Notes under the pieces: model-generated
Told to the model about the DNA's origin: nothing
The model's input: only the letters and a program-made list of their open reading frames with translations
Database searches by the model: none
Assembly: GCF_020740795.1 (NCBI RefSeq)
Contig: NC_067304.1
Span: 6,252,056-6,316,055, forward strand
DNA: 64,000 nucleotides
Direction of reading: 5' to 3'
Source: Apus apus
Lineage: Eukaryota; Chordata; Aves; Apodiformes; Apodidae
Part shown: in pieces, positions 1 to 16,800 of the stretch
Layout of the letters: the number at the start of each line of letters is the position of its first letter
Position numbering within the stretch: position 1 is the stretch's first letter
Made by a program: the position numbers and the translations under genes

Positions 1-2333
1 AGACAGAGCTGGAGATGCTTCCTGAAGTGAACACTCTTCACTTGCAGCACTTGTTTATGGCTGGTTTTGTGATAACAATTGAAATGCAGAGTCCTTTCTG
101 TGTTGATTTAATTTTGTTCATCCTTCCAAGTGGAAGAGTTTATGAAAGACCATAAACATCTCTCCTGAGATATTCCAGCTTTTTCCACAAGGATTTGCTT
201 ATCAGAATCCACTGATGTAGAAGTCAACCTGTTAAACCAGTAGTCTCTTTTATGAGGGTTCCATGTGTAGAACAATTTTATAGCCACAACATTGTTGCAT
301 AAATTTATAAGATACTAAATTTTATGAATTTTTAGGGGCCTTATTTTTCATATGATGAAGCACCTTATAAAAGGGAATCTGTGGAGTGACAGTGAAACCA
401 AACAATATTATGGCAGCAGCGTGTCCTAATGACAGCTCTTTGTATAATGAAAATTTAGACAGAGCTACATTTTTAGGATGGCTGTGTGCTTACCAACCTT
501 GTGTAAAAAGCAGAAAATTAGGAGAAAAAGCTTTGACATTCTCCAGTGTATCAATTACACAAGTTACAGACTGTATGGGTTTTTTTTCATTTATATTGCA
601 TAATTATTAAATAATGTTATGGGTTTTTTTAAATAGATGCTAATTTGGAAAATGATCTATTTTTATCTGAAGCTCAGTCCAGTTAAGGCAGAGTTGTTAC
701 TTGATCCTGCTGGAATAAGGCAGCATACCCTTTGTTTGGAGAGGTGTTCAGTTCCTTTCATGGCTTGCTTGAAATCATTATGCAACAAACAAAAACAACA
801 CTCCCTAATTAAAACAAGAAAGGCTATTGAGAGAAGCAAGTTAATTCCAGCTCTGGCAACAATTCAGCTGAAGTAGTTGGATTTACACACTCCTTTGTTT
901 TACTGCTCAAAATGAAAAGTAGAAAAAGTCAGAGTTGTAATGAGCAGTGTTCTGCAGTCACCCTCAATAAACATCTGGTTGAGCAAGAAAGGCTTATTGC
1001 TCAGCTTTGTCAGATGACTATGGAGAAATACGATGGTTTTATTGTTCCAAAGCACAGGTTTTATTTTGTGATGTGTCCTGTTTCAAGTCTTCCAAGATTA
1101 TTCTATTCCCTTTGGTCCTGTAAAAACCATAAAAGATTTGATTATGAAAACCATAAACTCTGACTGGTTCCAACAGAATCAATACCTAGACCGCCTGAAT
1201 TCTAACACCACAAGGCACATACATGGGATTTCAGAATGCAGTTTTATTACTTTTCAGAAGAGAATGGGCTTTTCCAGCCTCCAAGTTTGCAGACAGTCAG
1301 GTGTTTTCCTCACACTTGGCCCTTTCAGTTATTTACTGTCTCACTTACAGTGCTACATCCTCTGGTTCTCCCCCTGCTGTGACACTTCATGTCTGGACTG
1401 CAATGCAGCTTCCAATAAAGTATTACTTTAAGGTAAAGAGTAACACAGCAGGGACCAGCTCAGAGGAGTGTCTGCTGCTCAGGGTTAGAAGTGACACGGC
1501 CAGCATTAGAAGATCAAGGCTGGGGGTGAAAATCACCTGCTGAAATTTGGGTCGGTCATTTTCAAGGCTCTGACTTCTCGGGTTCATTTTGGCACTTCCC
1601 ATCTCCTCCCCATTTCTGTCACTTCCCAGCTTTTTGCCTTGAGTCTCCAGACCTGTTCTGCACTCCAAGCACATCGGTGGCTTTTCAAGCCCCATGAGGC
1701 ATAATTAACTCCAGAGGCAGCCCCATGGCAGGTGATATAATTGATGTACTGCTCCATTTCTAGAGGGATGAGCCTCATCCTTCACACGCTGGTACTGTGC
1801 AGCAGTGGCAGCTCCTTCAGCCAGTCTTCACAACAAACAGGCTGCATCCCAGGGAATCTCCATGTCCTGCAGTTTGTCAGACACTCCTTAGCTCTGTGGC
1901 TGTGCTCTGGGTCACCCTCCAGTCACAGGGTCACCTTCACTGCAGTGGTTTCTTACCCTTTACACACCTTGGTGTTCAGGTTTCTGATTACAAGGAAGGA
2001 TCAGGAAAAAAATGTGCTTTAGGAGTGCCACCAAGAGCAGCAGCTGGCCGGCAGTCATTCTGTAAACAGGTTAGTGCTGTGCAGGTTGAACAGTTCACAT
2101 TTCTGCAGGTGCCCAAGTGAAGTTTGCTCTTCTTCCTGGGATTCATCTGAATGGATGCATTGAAAAAATCTGAGATTGACTATTTCCATTTTGACAACGT
2201 GTGCCTCAATTTCTCCCCAGATCTGGCATTTCCTGTCATTATCGTTTGGTTTTGCTGCTTCACTGTAGATTGCAGTATGTATGAACTCAGTAAATTCTCT
2301 TTTGTCCTTAATTACTTTTCTGCTTCATTATAG
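1..2333 (+). other. CAPZA1: CAPZA1 intron 1 (3' part)
   Basis: AT-rich sequence without a supportable exon precedes the first recognised CAPZA1 exon, which begins after a polypyrimidine tract and TAG acceptor at 2331-2333. Short open frames here match no family I recognise. The intron's 5' end and the first exon are outside the window. Confidence 0.8.
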
Positions 2334-7407
<5,074 letters not shown>

Positions 7408-7980
7408 TGGGAATGAGGAAACAGGTTAAATGTTTGTGTGCAAAAAAACAAATGTGGACCTATGCCAAGTAGATGGTTTCTAAACCAGTGCAGCATTTTT
7501 TAGGGCTTTCAAAGCTAACAGGTTTTCTAGCCTCAGAGAACTGTGGAACAAATAGGCTTGTCTTTGTGTTTTGTGTTTCCTGCTACATAAATTTCCTGTT
7601 GTGGTTGCATTTACTGCTAGGTTATTTTTATTAAGCCACATTAGTGGTTCAGAAATATAGCTGTTTTCAATCACCAATAGTACTGGTTGGAAAACTTCCT
7701 AGCTGGAAAAGCCCTATAACAAATACAGCTGAGGGTGCAGAGTATTCCCTTCACCCATGTACAGCACTCCAGGTACTCCAGTAAGTCTGTCAGATCTGCC
7801 AACAGCTCAAGGCTCTTATGCTGCAAGATGTAATTAATGCAAAAGACAGCAAGTCCTCCTGTATCCTCTCTACTGACCTCCACAAAGCAAAAAGCCTGCA
7901 GGCTTTGGTTTTACTATATGAAATGAGTGTACAAATCGTTTACAGAAATCCCTACACAGCCAGATCTTCCAGGGACGTAA

Positions 7981-7996
7981 TTTTTTTTTTTTTTTT
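7981..7996 (+). repeat. Poly-T run in CAPZA1 3' UTR
   Basis: Sixteen consecutive T residues. It is a simple mononucleotide repeat and not flanked by a recognisable retrotransposon. Confidence 0.9.
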
Positions 7997-8235
7997 AATC
8001 TGAAGATTTGAGCCATGTTCCCCAAAAGTGAACATTTTTTCTCTCCCTTTCCTCGTGTATGTGCGGTTATCAGGCATCTGCATTTTTACAGAACTACAAG
8101 TTCCCATCACTGCTGATCCATGTAGGCTGGATGGTAATTGAAAATGTCTACAGAATAATAAGTATGTTGTGCTTTAATGCTTTGTGGCAGGTTCATAGCA
8201 TTTGTATCACAGGTGTATGGATGGATAGTGTACAA

Positions 8236-8245
8236 AATAAATAAA
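8236..8245 (+). terminator. Candidate CAPZA1 poly(A) signal (overlapping AATAAA pair)
   Basis: Two canonical AATAAA hexamers overlap by two bases about 830 bp after the CAPZA1 stop. The overlap makes this the strongest polyadenylation signal in the region, but no transcript data are available here to fix the cleavage site. Confidence 0.5.
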
Positions 8246-8260
8246 CTCGCACCAAAGTGA

Positions 8261-10380
8261 GAGAAAAAAACTTTCCATTTTGTCTCAATCATGGCCAGTT
8301 TCTTGTGAAACTTAGAGGAGATTTTGAAATTAATCTCTTCATTGCTCTCTGAACTCTTGCTCTAGGTTACTGTGTTCTTCTGTAAGATCACCAATAGCAG
8401 CTCTAGCAGTTTCTCTTACAGGGAGGTTGGAGGGGCACATGTGTGCCTTTCTCAGAACATGGATTCACTGCACAATGAAACCCCTTTGGTGAACTCCCTT
8501 TGCTTTGTTTGCACTTGATTATCCCTGGGCCTTCTCACAGGTTCTGGTTTTTTAACTGGCTAGTGTCTTCCTGTTTTTAAATACACAAAGAAAGGGGCTT
8601 GGAAGATAGAGGTGGGACTGCCTGTGCATTACACTTCAGGTTTTGCACAGTAATACCACAAAATAAGTGTCTGTCCTTTGTGAGAAGTTTTGTCTAAATA
8701 ACATATGTTTGTATTTGCTGTTGAGACTGACCATCCTACAGGCATCCTCTGTATCAAATAGTCTAGTAGAAATACACTGGTCTTTCTTTTAAAGTCATTG
8801 TGTCTGTTCTTTCATGGTCTCATTCTGTTAGTTCCAGAGGAAGGCAGATTACAGGTAGCAGCCTACAGGCAGGGGAGGGCATGGCTTGCAAATCCATAGG
8901 CTGTGCTCCCACCCTCATACACAGACCAGGGACATGGAGGTCTAAGAACTTCCAAATTAAAAGAAAAACAGTTATACAGCCCTAATGAGACACATCACAC
9001 CAGGGAAAACACAGACAAGGATGTTCCACTCATGACCTGTGCCTTGCTGTACCACCTTCCTCGCCTGGTCTGCTCAGCTAGTGGAATTGTCCTGCACCAG
9101 CTGCCCCTGCAGCAGGACCCTCCCCTGGGGGGTTGAGCTGCTCAAGGACAGCGCTGCTGCCAGCGGGTGTTTGTGGAAAGGATTTCCTCCCTGCCCGCAG
9201 CACAGAGATGAAAGGGTATGTGGTCAAGCACCTAGGGTGCTGTGGCCTGTGGCCCTGGGCCCATCCAGACAAGCCCTGCAGCAATTCCAAGAATGTGAAG
9301 CTGAAGCGGGGCCCAAGATAAGTCTGTGCAAACAACAGGGCTTTATCTGCCTCAAGGCTAGGCTTTTGCTCTGCCACTTGTTCCAGCCTTAGGACAGTTT
9401 TCTATCTCTTTGTCCTTCTCTGAATCTTCAGCTAATCATCTTTCAGGCTCTCTCATTCCCTGCCTCTTGGCCCTTCTCCCCCACCAGCCTCTACAGCAGG
9501 CTCAGCTATCCTAGTCCTAGCCCCTTCCAGCTCATATTTCTTCATTGTAAAAGCAATCTTTGGCGTGACACCCCCACTGGGGCACCAAACAAGAGCCAGC
9601 CCAGCAGTGACATATGCCCAGAGACATTTGAATTTTTAAAGCCACCAGGTTTTTTTTGCTGAAAACCAGAAGCATCAGCAGACTACAGCCAGCTCCAGAG
9701 GAAAGTATATCCTGGGCTGGCTCTGTTGAAGTGTACAGAAGTCAATGCCAGTCCCAGACAGGGCAGCAGGACTGTACCAGGGAAGGCAAAGCCAGCCCAG
9801 CACTGTAGGACAGGTCTGCCCAGCCCAGACAGCAGCTTCTCCACCCTCCACCCCCAGGAAGAGCTCTCCTATCTGTTTGCAAGATTAAACCTTAAAGCTC
9901 CAGGACTCTGCCTGCAACACATGACAAAAACGTGCGGACAAATTTTCCTAAAGCGACACTCCCATTTTCAAACCCCAGAGCTCACCCTCAACCTGTGTGG
10001 GGCCCTACACCATGACAGTCCATCAGCCATCTCCAGACACTAGCAAGTCACAAGCAGAGCCTGGGTCAGAGGAAAAAAAAAACACCTGGACTAAGGTGGG
10101 GAGACCAGCAGACTTACCCCAACATCTTCAGGCCACAGGAAAGGCATAAGCAGCACTGGGAGCAGGCCCAGGATCTCGAGCTGTTGCACAGAGCCAGTCA
10201 GGGATCACTCCCCTTCCCTGGGGAGGTTGGAGGGTGAGGTTACAGAAAACAAGGGACAAACATACAACAGCTCTTGCTACTGCTGCTGCTGCTCTATTTA
10301 AGGAGCAGCCCTGGGAGCTCCTGCCCTCATCATTGGATACAGTGATGCAGCACACCTGGGCACCTCCTGCCCTGACAGCG
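8261..10380. other. Intergenic gap between CAPZA1 and MOV10
   Basis: I find no exon, RNA gene or mobile element in this stretch. The composition shifts from AT-rich next to CAPZA1 to GC-rich towards the MOV10 promoter. The open frames near 9040-9390 and 9730-10040 have no recognisable domain and are probably chance. Confidence 0.55.
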
Positions 10381-10718
10381 CGGGGGTGGCAGCCCCCGTC
10401 CCCCTGGTGCAGGTCCTGCGGGGCTGCAGGCTCGGGCAGGACAACGAGCCCAGACCTTTGACGCCCGACAGCCCCTGCCCTGCAGCCACAGCCCGCTCCG
10501 GCTGTGTCTGTCACTGCTGGAGGAGCCCTGCGAGGAGGGTGCGCACCCCTCGGGGTCCCGGCCTGGGTCTCCCCCCTAAACCCCCGCACGCAGCTGGGAC
10601 ACTCGGTGGGGCGCGAGATCGCGGGCTCCTCCGTGGCCGGGCTCGCGGCGATGCCCGGGCTCTGCGGGGCGGGAGCCGCCCACGGCCCCCCCGGCCCCGG
10701 CGGGCGGGACGCGGCCTC

Positions 10719-10733
10719 TTTCGCTTTCGTTTC
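10719..10733 (-). promoter_or_regulatory. IRF-E / ISRE-like element upstream of MOV10
   Basis: The plus strand reads TTTCGCTTTCGTTTC. The minus strand therefore carries three GAAA cores, with the pair GAAAGCGAAA matching the interferon-regulatory-factor consensus GAAA(S)(Y)GAAA. It lies 141 bp before the MOV10 ATG inside the CpG-rich promoter. MOV10 is known as an interferon-stimulated antiviral factor in mammals, so the position makes sense. Binding is inferred. Confidence 0.65.
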
Positions 10734-10780
10734 TCCCCGCGGGACGAGCCCCGGCACAGCCCAGCCCCGGGCCCGGCACA

Positions 10781-10860
10781 GCCCGGCACACCTTGGCACA
10801 GCCCAGCACACCTTGGCACAGCCCGGAACACCGTGGCACAGCCCGGCACACCTTGGCACA
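10781..10860 (+). repeat. 20-bp tandem repeat, four copies, abutting the MOV10 start
   Basis: Four head-to-tail 20-bp units of type GCCCGGCACACCTTGGCACA start at 10781, 10801, 10821 and 10841. Units 2 and 3 differ from it by one or two bases each. A half unit precedes the array at 10771 and a decayed start of another follows at 10861. The array ends 13 bp before the MOV10 ATG. Because 20 is not a multiple of three, copy number would shift any upstream reading frame. The repeat itself has no ATG. Confidence 0.93.
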
Positions 10861-10873
10861 GCCCGACTCGGCC

Positions 10874-13800
10874 ATGCCGCGGTTCAGCCTGGCGGAGAGC
10901 AGGCGGTGGGGGGATCAGTTCGTGCAGTTCCTGTGGGACACGGGCCGGCAGCAGGAGAACCAGCGGGACACGCTGCGGAGCATCTACACCCAGGAGTTTC
11001 GGGGCAGGTGAGAGCGCTGGGCAGACCCGGGCAGCAGCGCCTGGGACGGTCCCTTCTCCAGCACCGTCCGTTTCCCCGACCGGATCCCCGGTCCCCGGCC
11101 AGCATCGCTGGCGCTTCACGGGCGTGTCAAGCCAGTTCCGGCCAGGAGCTGGGTGTGAGGGTAGCACTGGGGAGCAGGTGGGGGCCTGGGGGCTCTCCTT
11201 CATCACCTGCCGGGAAGGGTGGACAGAGTGTGCTTTCCGAGCCGCAAGGACCACCTGGAGCTGTTAACAGAGGGCTCGGCTCTGCTCTCTCCAGGCACAG
11301 CAGCGTTGCTGGAGCAGTCCGTGTCCTGCTGGGCTGCGCATGCAGCGAGAGGCTGAGCTGCCTTTCCAGACACCGGCCCCACATGCCCCCTAGCCCCTCC
11401 GTCTCGCCATGGCCCTGCTGGGACGTGTCCCAGCTGCAGGGACGCCCCCGGCAGCCGCCTGGGCACGGCCTCAGGCACCGGTTGCCCGCTGCACTCCCCC
11501 CTCACCCCGCTGAGACTGGTCATGCAACATCACCGCTGTTCATCATCGGTAACGCCGGGGTTTAGCCCACCGGCAGCTGCGGGAGCTGACCCCCGGTTGT
11601 GGGAGGAGGTGCCTGGGGAGGCAGTGCTGTTGGGAGCGCAGTGGCCGTGCGCTGGAGGAGCCCCCTGCTGCATTGGCTCAGCCCCTGGAGGATCTGTGGA
11701 GAGGGACGTGTCCCTGTCCCTCTGTCACCTGTGTACTGGCAGGGACAGGGCCTGCATGGCCAGACAGCAATGCCATGGCACATCTGGAATGCCATGGCAC
11801 AGCTGGAACAGCCATGCTGCAGGATGGAGTTGCTGGAGCATCCTGCAGGGATGTAAGGTTTGCGTGGGGGCAGGGAAAAGCCCTTGTCCTTCCCCCTCTC
11901 CTGGCACAGAGGGGAGTCCCTCACCCCAGGCTCTATGTCCTGCTTCACCTTCCCTTCCTGCTCACCTCCTCTCTGTGCCCCAGCAGCCCGGCCATGCTTC
12001 ATCCCACACAGAAACCTCCTTCTCTTGTCTGTGCAGCGTTGATACCAAAATACCCAACTTCTCCTGCATCTTGTACGCGCTGAAGGTGGCTCACCGGGTG
12101 CAGCTTCATGGGCAGCTGGTGCACTTCAAGAAGGTGAGGGAGGCCCCAGGCTGGAGCCATGCAGTGGGTCCAGCACCCACCAGGACTGGCTCCATGAGAG
12201 CCCCCAGCCGAGGGCAGGACCCTGGGACAATGCTGATGCTGGCTGCTCCTCACAGGAGAAGAAGCGCGTGGTGGTGGCAGACCAGTACCGGAGACCCAGA
12301 AAAAATGCAGAGGCACTGGTGTCCAGGTCTGCCCCAGAGCAGCAGCCCAGCTCTGGTCCACAAGTGTCCTCGAGCTCTGCCAAGAACTGGTACGACTGGC
12401 ACACTCTGCCCATGCCTGCCCCAGCACGGCTCTGGGGATCCCAGCCCTGGTTGGGAAAGCCTGACACCCTCCTTCCTGCAGGGCTGAGTTAACCTGTGGG
12501 AAGCCCGGGGTGGAGATTGTCTCAGAGCATGACCAGGACAATGGGCACATCCGCTTCCCCGTGGTGCCTGGCGAGCCCCGGACGGTCACCATGCTGGTGC
12601 AGAACCGGGGGGCAGAGGCGGTGACGCTGCGGCGCTGCCAGCCCTGCCAGCAGACACCAGAGCTCTCCTTTGAGGATGAGCAGGGGGTGACCCAGGGCCA
12701 GTCCCTGCTGCTGCACCCAGGTAGGGCCCTGGCCCCCGCCCCGCGCGCTGCCCCCCCCGGAGCAGATGCAGGACCCAGCTCTTGGCTCTTCACCTTGCAG
12801 GCGGCACGTACCCCGTCCAGGTGCGGTGCCTGACCTCCTGCAACGGGTACTTCCGTGCCTTGGTGATCTTTGAGTTCACCAAGGAGCCAAACGAGCCCTT
12901 CTGCATCGGGCGCTACATCACTGCTGTCGCTGAGAGCCAGCTGGCCAAGGACCTGGGGCCCTCGGCACCTTACCAGCCTTACCAGGCCAGTCTCCAGCGC
13001 CCTGTCACCGTTGTCACTGAGGATGGCATCCCCCCCTACAGGTACATGGCTCCCACCTTGTGCTGAGGCCTGTTCTCTGGCCGGGGCAAGGCTCAGCTCC
13101 TTGGGACCTGACTGTCCAGCACCCTGGGTGCTTCATCCCTGGGTGATGGCTGGTGACAGCAGGGTTGGGGACCCTGGGGTGGTTGCAGCCTTGGAGGACC
13201 CCAGCCCTGCAGTACCTGCTGTTCCTTCTGCCCAGCTCCCTGAAAAATGAACTGGAGAGGGAAATTCCTCTGCATCCCTACCAATACCCAAAAAGCCTCA
13301 AGGACACAATCCTGCGCGGACCCAACTCCAGCTCCACTTGGGCTGCCATGCAGTGAGTACAGAGGGGTGGGGGAAATACTACCCAGATGTGCACCTCCCA
13401 CCCACTGCCCCTTGGCCAAGGAGTTCCTGGGGCATGATGACGTCTCTGCTGCCCACAGATCACAGCTGGAGGCTCCTCTGCAGGCTGATAACTACCAGCA
13501 GAAGTTCCAGCTGCTGCTGCACTTGGAGGAGATCCAGATGGAGGTGGACATCCATCGCTATGACATGCAGGATGTGCCCATGATGCAGGACAGGGCGCTG
13601 CTAGTCCTCAATGTGTGTAGGAGGAGCTGGGAAGACGGGGGTGCCAGGGCTCCTGGGTGCCCAGCATCACACTGTCTGTTTGGCACAGGTGCCTGGCGTG
13701 GCTGAGAACCGCCCATCCGTGCTGAAGGGGGACCACCTCTTTGTCCACTTGAGCAGTGAGAGGGACCACTCCCCGCTCGTCCGGTACAAGGGCTACGTGC

Positions 13801-16800
13801 ACAGTGTGGAGCTGGAGAAGGTCAAGCTGGGCTTCTCCTCCAAGTGAGTGGTGTCTGGTCTTGGCCAGGATGGGAGGCCCCCAGCAGCGCTGCTTGAAAG
13901 TGCCAAAGGCTGTGGATGGGCTGGAGAGGGCATGGGGGTCCATCCCCATAACGTACTGACATTGCTCCTTCCCAGGCTGCAGAAGAAGTTTGTGAACAAC
14001 CTGAGGTTCGATGTGACCTTCACCTTCAGCCGGCTGCCGCTGCAGGTCCAGCACCGGGCTGCAGTCCTGGCCATGCGGCGTGGCCTGTCCCGCCTCCTCT
14101 TCCCCTCCGCCTCCTGCCACAGCTCCCTCCTCACGGGCACCTTCCAGCCCCGGTGAGTCCCTGTGCCAGCGAGGATGGATGAGGAGGGATGAGGATGGGG
14201 ACCCAGTGTGCTGAGCCTCTGATCCCACAGGTGGTTCGACCGCAAGCTGCAGGCGAACGAGGAGCAGTGCAGAGCCGTGACACACATCGTGACAGGGATG
14301 TCCAGGCCAGCCCCATACCTCATCTTCGGCCCCCCTGGGACTGGCAAGACGGTCACTGTGGTGGAGGCCATCAAGCAGGTGAATGGCTTGGCCCAAGTCC
14401 AGCATCGTTGCCCACCCCAGCCTGTGGGGTTCAGCACCGTTGCCCCCTCCTCCCACCTAGGTATGGACATGCTTCAAGGATGCCCGGATCTTGGCCTGTG
14501 CCCCTTCCAACAGTGCTGCAGACCTGCTGTGCCAGCTCCTCATCAAGGACATTGCCCCCCGGTACATCTACAGGATCATTGCCAGCTCCAGGAACTATCA
14601 CGAGGTGCCTGCTGATATCAGGGTAGGTCCCTGCCCCTGCTCCCAGCACCCCAAAGCACAGCTGGGCTGGCAGCCCCAGGGAGAGCAGGACCCCACCAAA
14701 CTCATGTGTTTCAGCCCTGCTGCAACTGGGACGATGGGGAGAGCTCCTACGTGTACCCGAGCAAGGAGTACCTGGGACACTACCGGATCCTCATCACCAC
14801 ACTGGTGACAGCAGGAAGGTCAGAGGACTGGGATTGTCCCCTCCTGTAGCAGGTGGACCTGCAGCAAGGAGGGGGCGTGGAGGAGGGTGGGCAGCAGAGG
14901 AGACCCCTTCTCTGTGGGAGGAAGGACAGCCAGCCGGGGCAGGGATGCCCACGCAGCCTCACTCTGCCTCTCCCCCAGGCTGGTGTCAGCCAAATTCCCC
15001 CCAGGGTTTTTCTCCCATGTCTTCATTGACGAGTGTGGGCAAGCAGCAGAGCCGGAGAGCATGGTTGCCATCGCAGGTGAGTGGTGCCCACTACCAACTT
15101 GGGGGCCAGCATCTCTGTGGCCTGGGGACCTCCCCGTGCCCCGCTGAGCTCTCCCTCTGCTTAGGGCTCCTGAGTGCCATGGACCCGGAGACCAACCCCA
15201 AGGGGGGGCAGCTGGTGCTGGCAGGAGACCCCCAGCAGCTGGGCCCTGTCCTGAGGTCACCACTGGCCATCAAGCATGGCTTGGGTGAGTGGGGAGAGGA
15301 GTGGGAGCACATCTGGCACCTGGGGGCTGAGCGGCCTCACAGGGAGCCATGGGGTCTGTGCCGGGCGCAGGCACCTCACTGCTGGAGAGGCTGATGCTGC
15401 ACAATCCCCTGTACAAGAAGTCCAGTGGAGGATATGATCCACAGTTCGTCACCAAACTGCTCTGGAACTACAGGTGGGTACAATCACATGCAGGGATGGA
15501 CACAGGGCAGCTCTGCTGAGATGGGTGCAGGACCTGTGCATGCATCTCAGGCTCCCCATAGCCTCGCAGGGCCCCAGCCAGTGGAGGAGATGGGAGCACA
15601 CTCACTGTTTCGGAGGGTGCTGGAGCTGCCTGGCACTGCCCTGGGTACTGTCTTGCCTCTGCCAGGTCCCACGAGGCCATCCTTAGGATCCCCAACGAGC
15701 TCTTCTATGACAGCGAGCTGAGGGCCTGCGAGAGTGACACGCTCGATGTCCGGAGTCTGTATTGCACCTGGGAGGAGCTTCCAAAAAAAGTGAGGGGTCA
15801 GCGAGGAGGGGGCTTGGGGGGAAGCCTGAGGCTCAGGCAGAGCAGAGTCACTTTCCACCCCTAGGGTTTCCCCATCATCTTCCATGGGGTTTGTGGGGAA
15901 GACCGTAGAGAGGCCAAGAGCCCCTCATTCTTCAATACGGCCGAGATCGAGGTGCTGGTCCAATACCTCAAGAAGCTGCTGAAGAGCCAGGGCAGGGGCG
16001 GCTGCCCCAGCGTCTCACCCAAGGAGGTCGGCATCATCTCACCCTACAGGAAGCAGGTGAGGGGCACAGCTGTGCAGGCACGGGATGGGCAGAGACTTTG
16101 GGACAGGTGGCAGCCCCAGTGCCAGCACATGAGGACAGCTCCATGGCAGCTGGACTGTGCTGTGTCCCTCCCCCCAGGTGGAGAAGATCCGGAAAGCCAT
16201 CACCTCCCTGGACCCCGACCTGCGGACACTGCCGGACATCAGCCTGCTGAAGGTACAGTCCTGGGTGCAGGGAGGGGAGAGGAGCCCACCCTGCTAGCCC
16301 CAGCCCAGGGGTGCTCCCTAGCCCCTTATCTGCTGTGTCCTCCAGGTGGGCTCCGTGGAAGAGTTCCAGGGCCAGGAACGGCGAATCATTCTCATCTCCA
16401 CTGTGCGCAGCTGCAGTGGGTACCTCCAGCTCGACAACACCTTCAAGCTGGGCTTCCTCAAGAACCCCAAGGTGCTGTGCTGCCCCAAGGAGCTCACCTC
16501 CCTCAGCACCCTTGCTCCCCTCTGGCACCCCACAGGCAGGGAGAGCTGCTCCAAGTCCTTAGCACCACATAAGAGCTGCCTGCAGCCAGGCTGGGGCCGA
16601 CTGCTGCTGCTGCAGGGTAAAGCTGTTGGTCTCTCTTCAGAGGTTCAACGTGGCCATCACCAGAGCCAAGGCTCTGCTGATAGTGGTGGGTAACCCGGCC
16701 GTGCTCAGCAAGGACCAGCACTGGCAGAGGTGAGCCCTGCCCCTCCCTGCAGGCAGTGCCCGGCCGTGCCCAGGGCTACGGAGGCAGCGAGGCCGCCGGC

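Larger units (their letters stand above)
7408..8260 (+). other. CAPZA1: CAPZA1 3' untranslated region
   Basis: AT-rich non-coding sequence follows the CAPZA1 stop. It includes a 16-T run at 7981-7996. Two overlapping AATAAA hexamers at 8236-8241 and 8240-8245 are the best candidate end of the message, giving a 3' UTR of about 850 nt. Longer isoforms are possible, since the CAPZA1 3' UTR is long in mammals. The end point is inferred from the hexamers alone. Confidence 0.6.
10380..10873 (+). promoter_or_regulatory. MOV10: MOV10 CpG-rich promoter and 5' UTR
   Basis: Bases 10380-10770 are visibly CpG-dense and lead straight into the MOV10 start codon at 10874. No TATA box is evident. The region holds an IRF/ISRE-type motif (10719-10733) and a 20-bp tandem repeat (10781-10860). 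The transcription start was not determined; it most likely lies between the motif and the repeat, which would place the repeat in the 5' UTR. Confidence 0.7.

Noticed and set aside
10128-10859. 243-codon minus-strand open frame with repeated GLCxGVPGCA-type residues
   Set aside because: It is the reverse translation of the MOV10 promoter and its 20-bp tandem repeat. The composition is GC-driven and there is no domain.
10386-11565. Plus-strand open frames of 293 and 353 codons across the MOV10 promoter and exon 1
   Set aside because: They rest on CpG-island sequence in the wrong frame, with non-ATG starts. The true MOV10 frame starts at 10874 and is supported by the spliced protein.
11522-12793. 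Open frames of 321 codons (+) and 264 codons (-) over MOV10 introns 1-4
   Set aside because: They run through clear splice sites and exons of MOV10 in other frames and show no recognisable domain.
13608-14470. Minus-strand open frames of 282 and 225 codons opposite MOV10 exons 7-10
   Set aside because: They are antisense shadows of GC-rich coding sequence and carry no motif.
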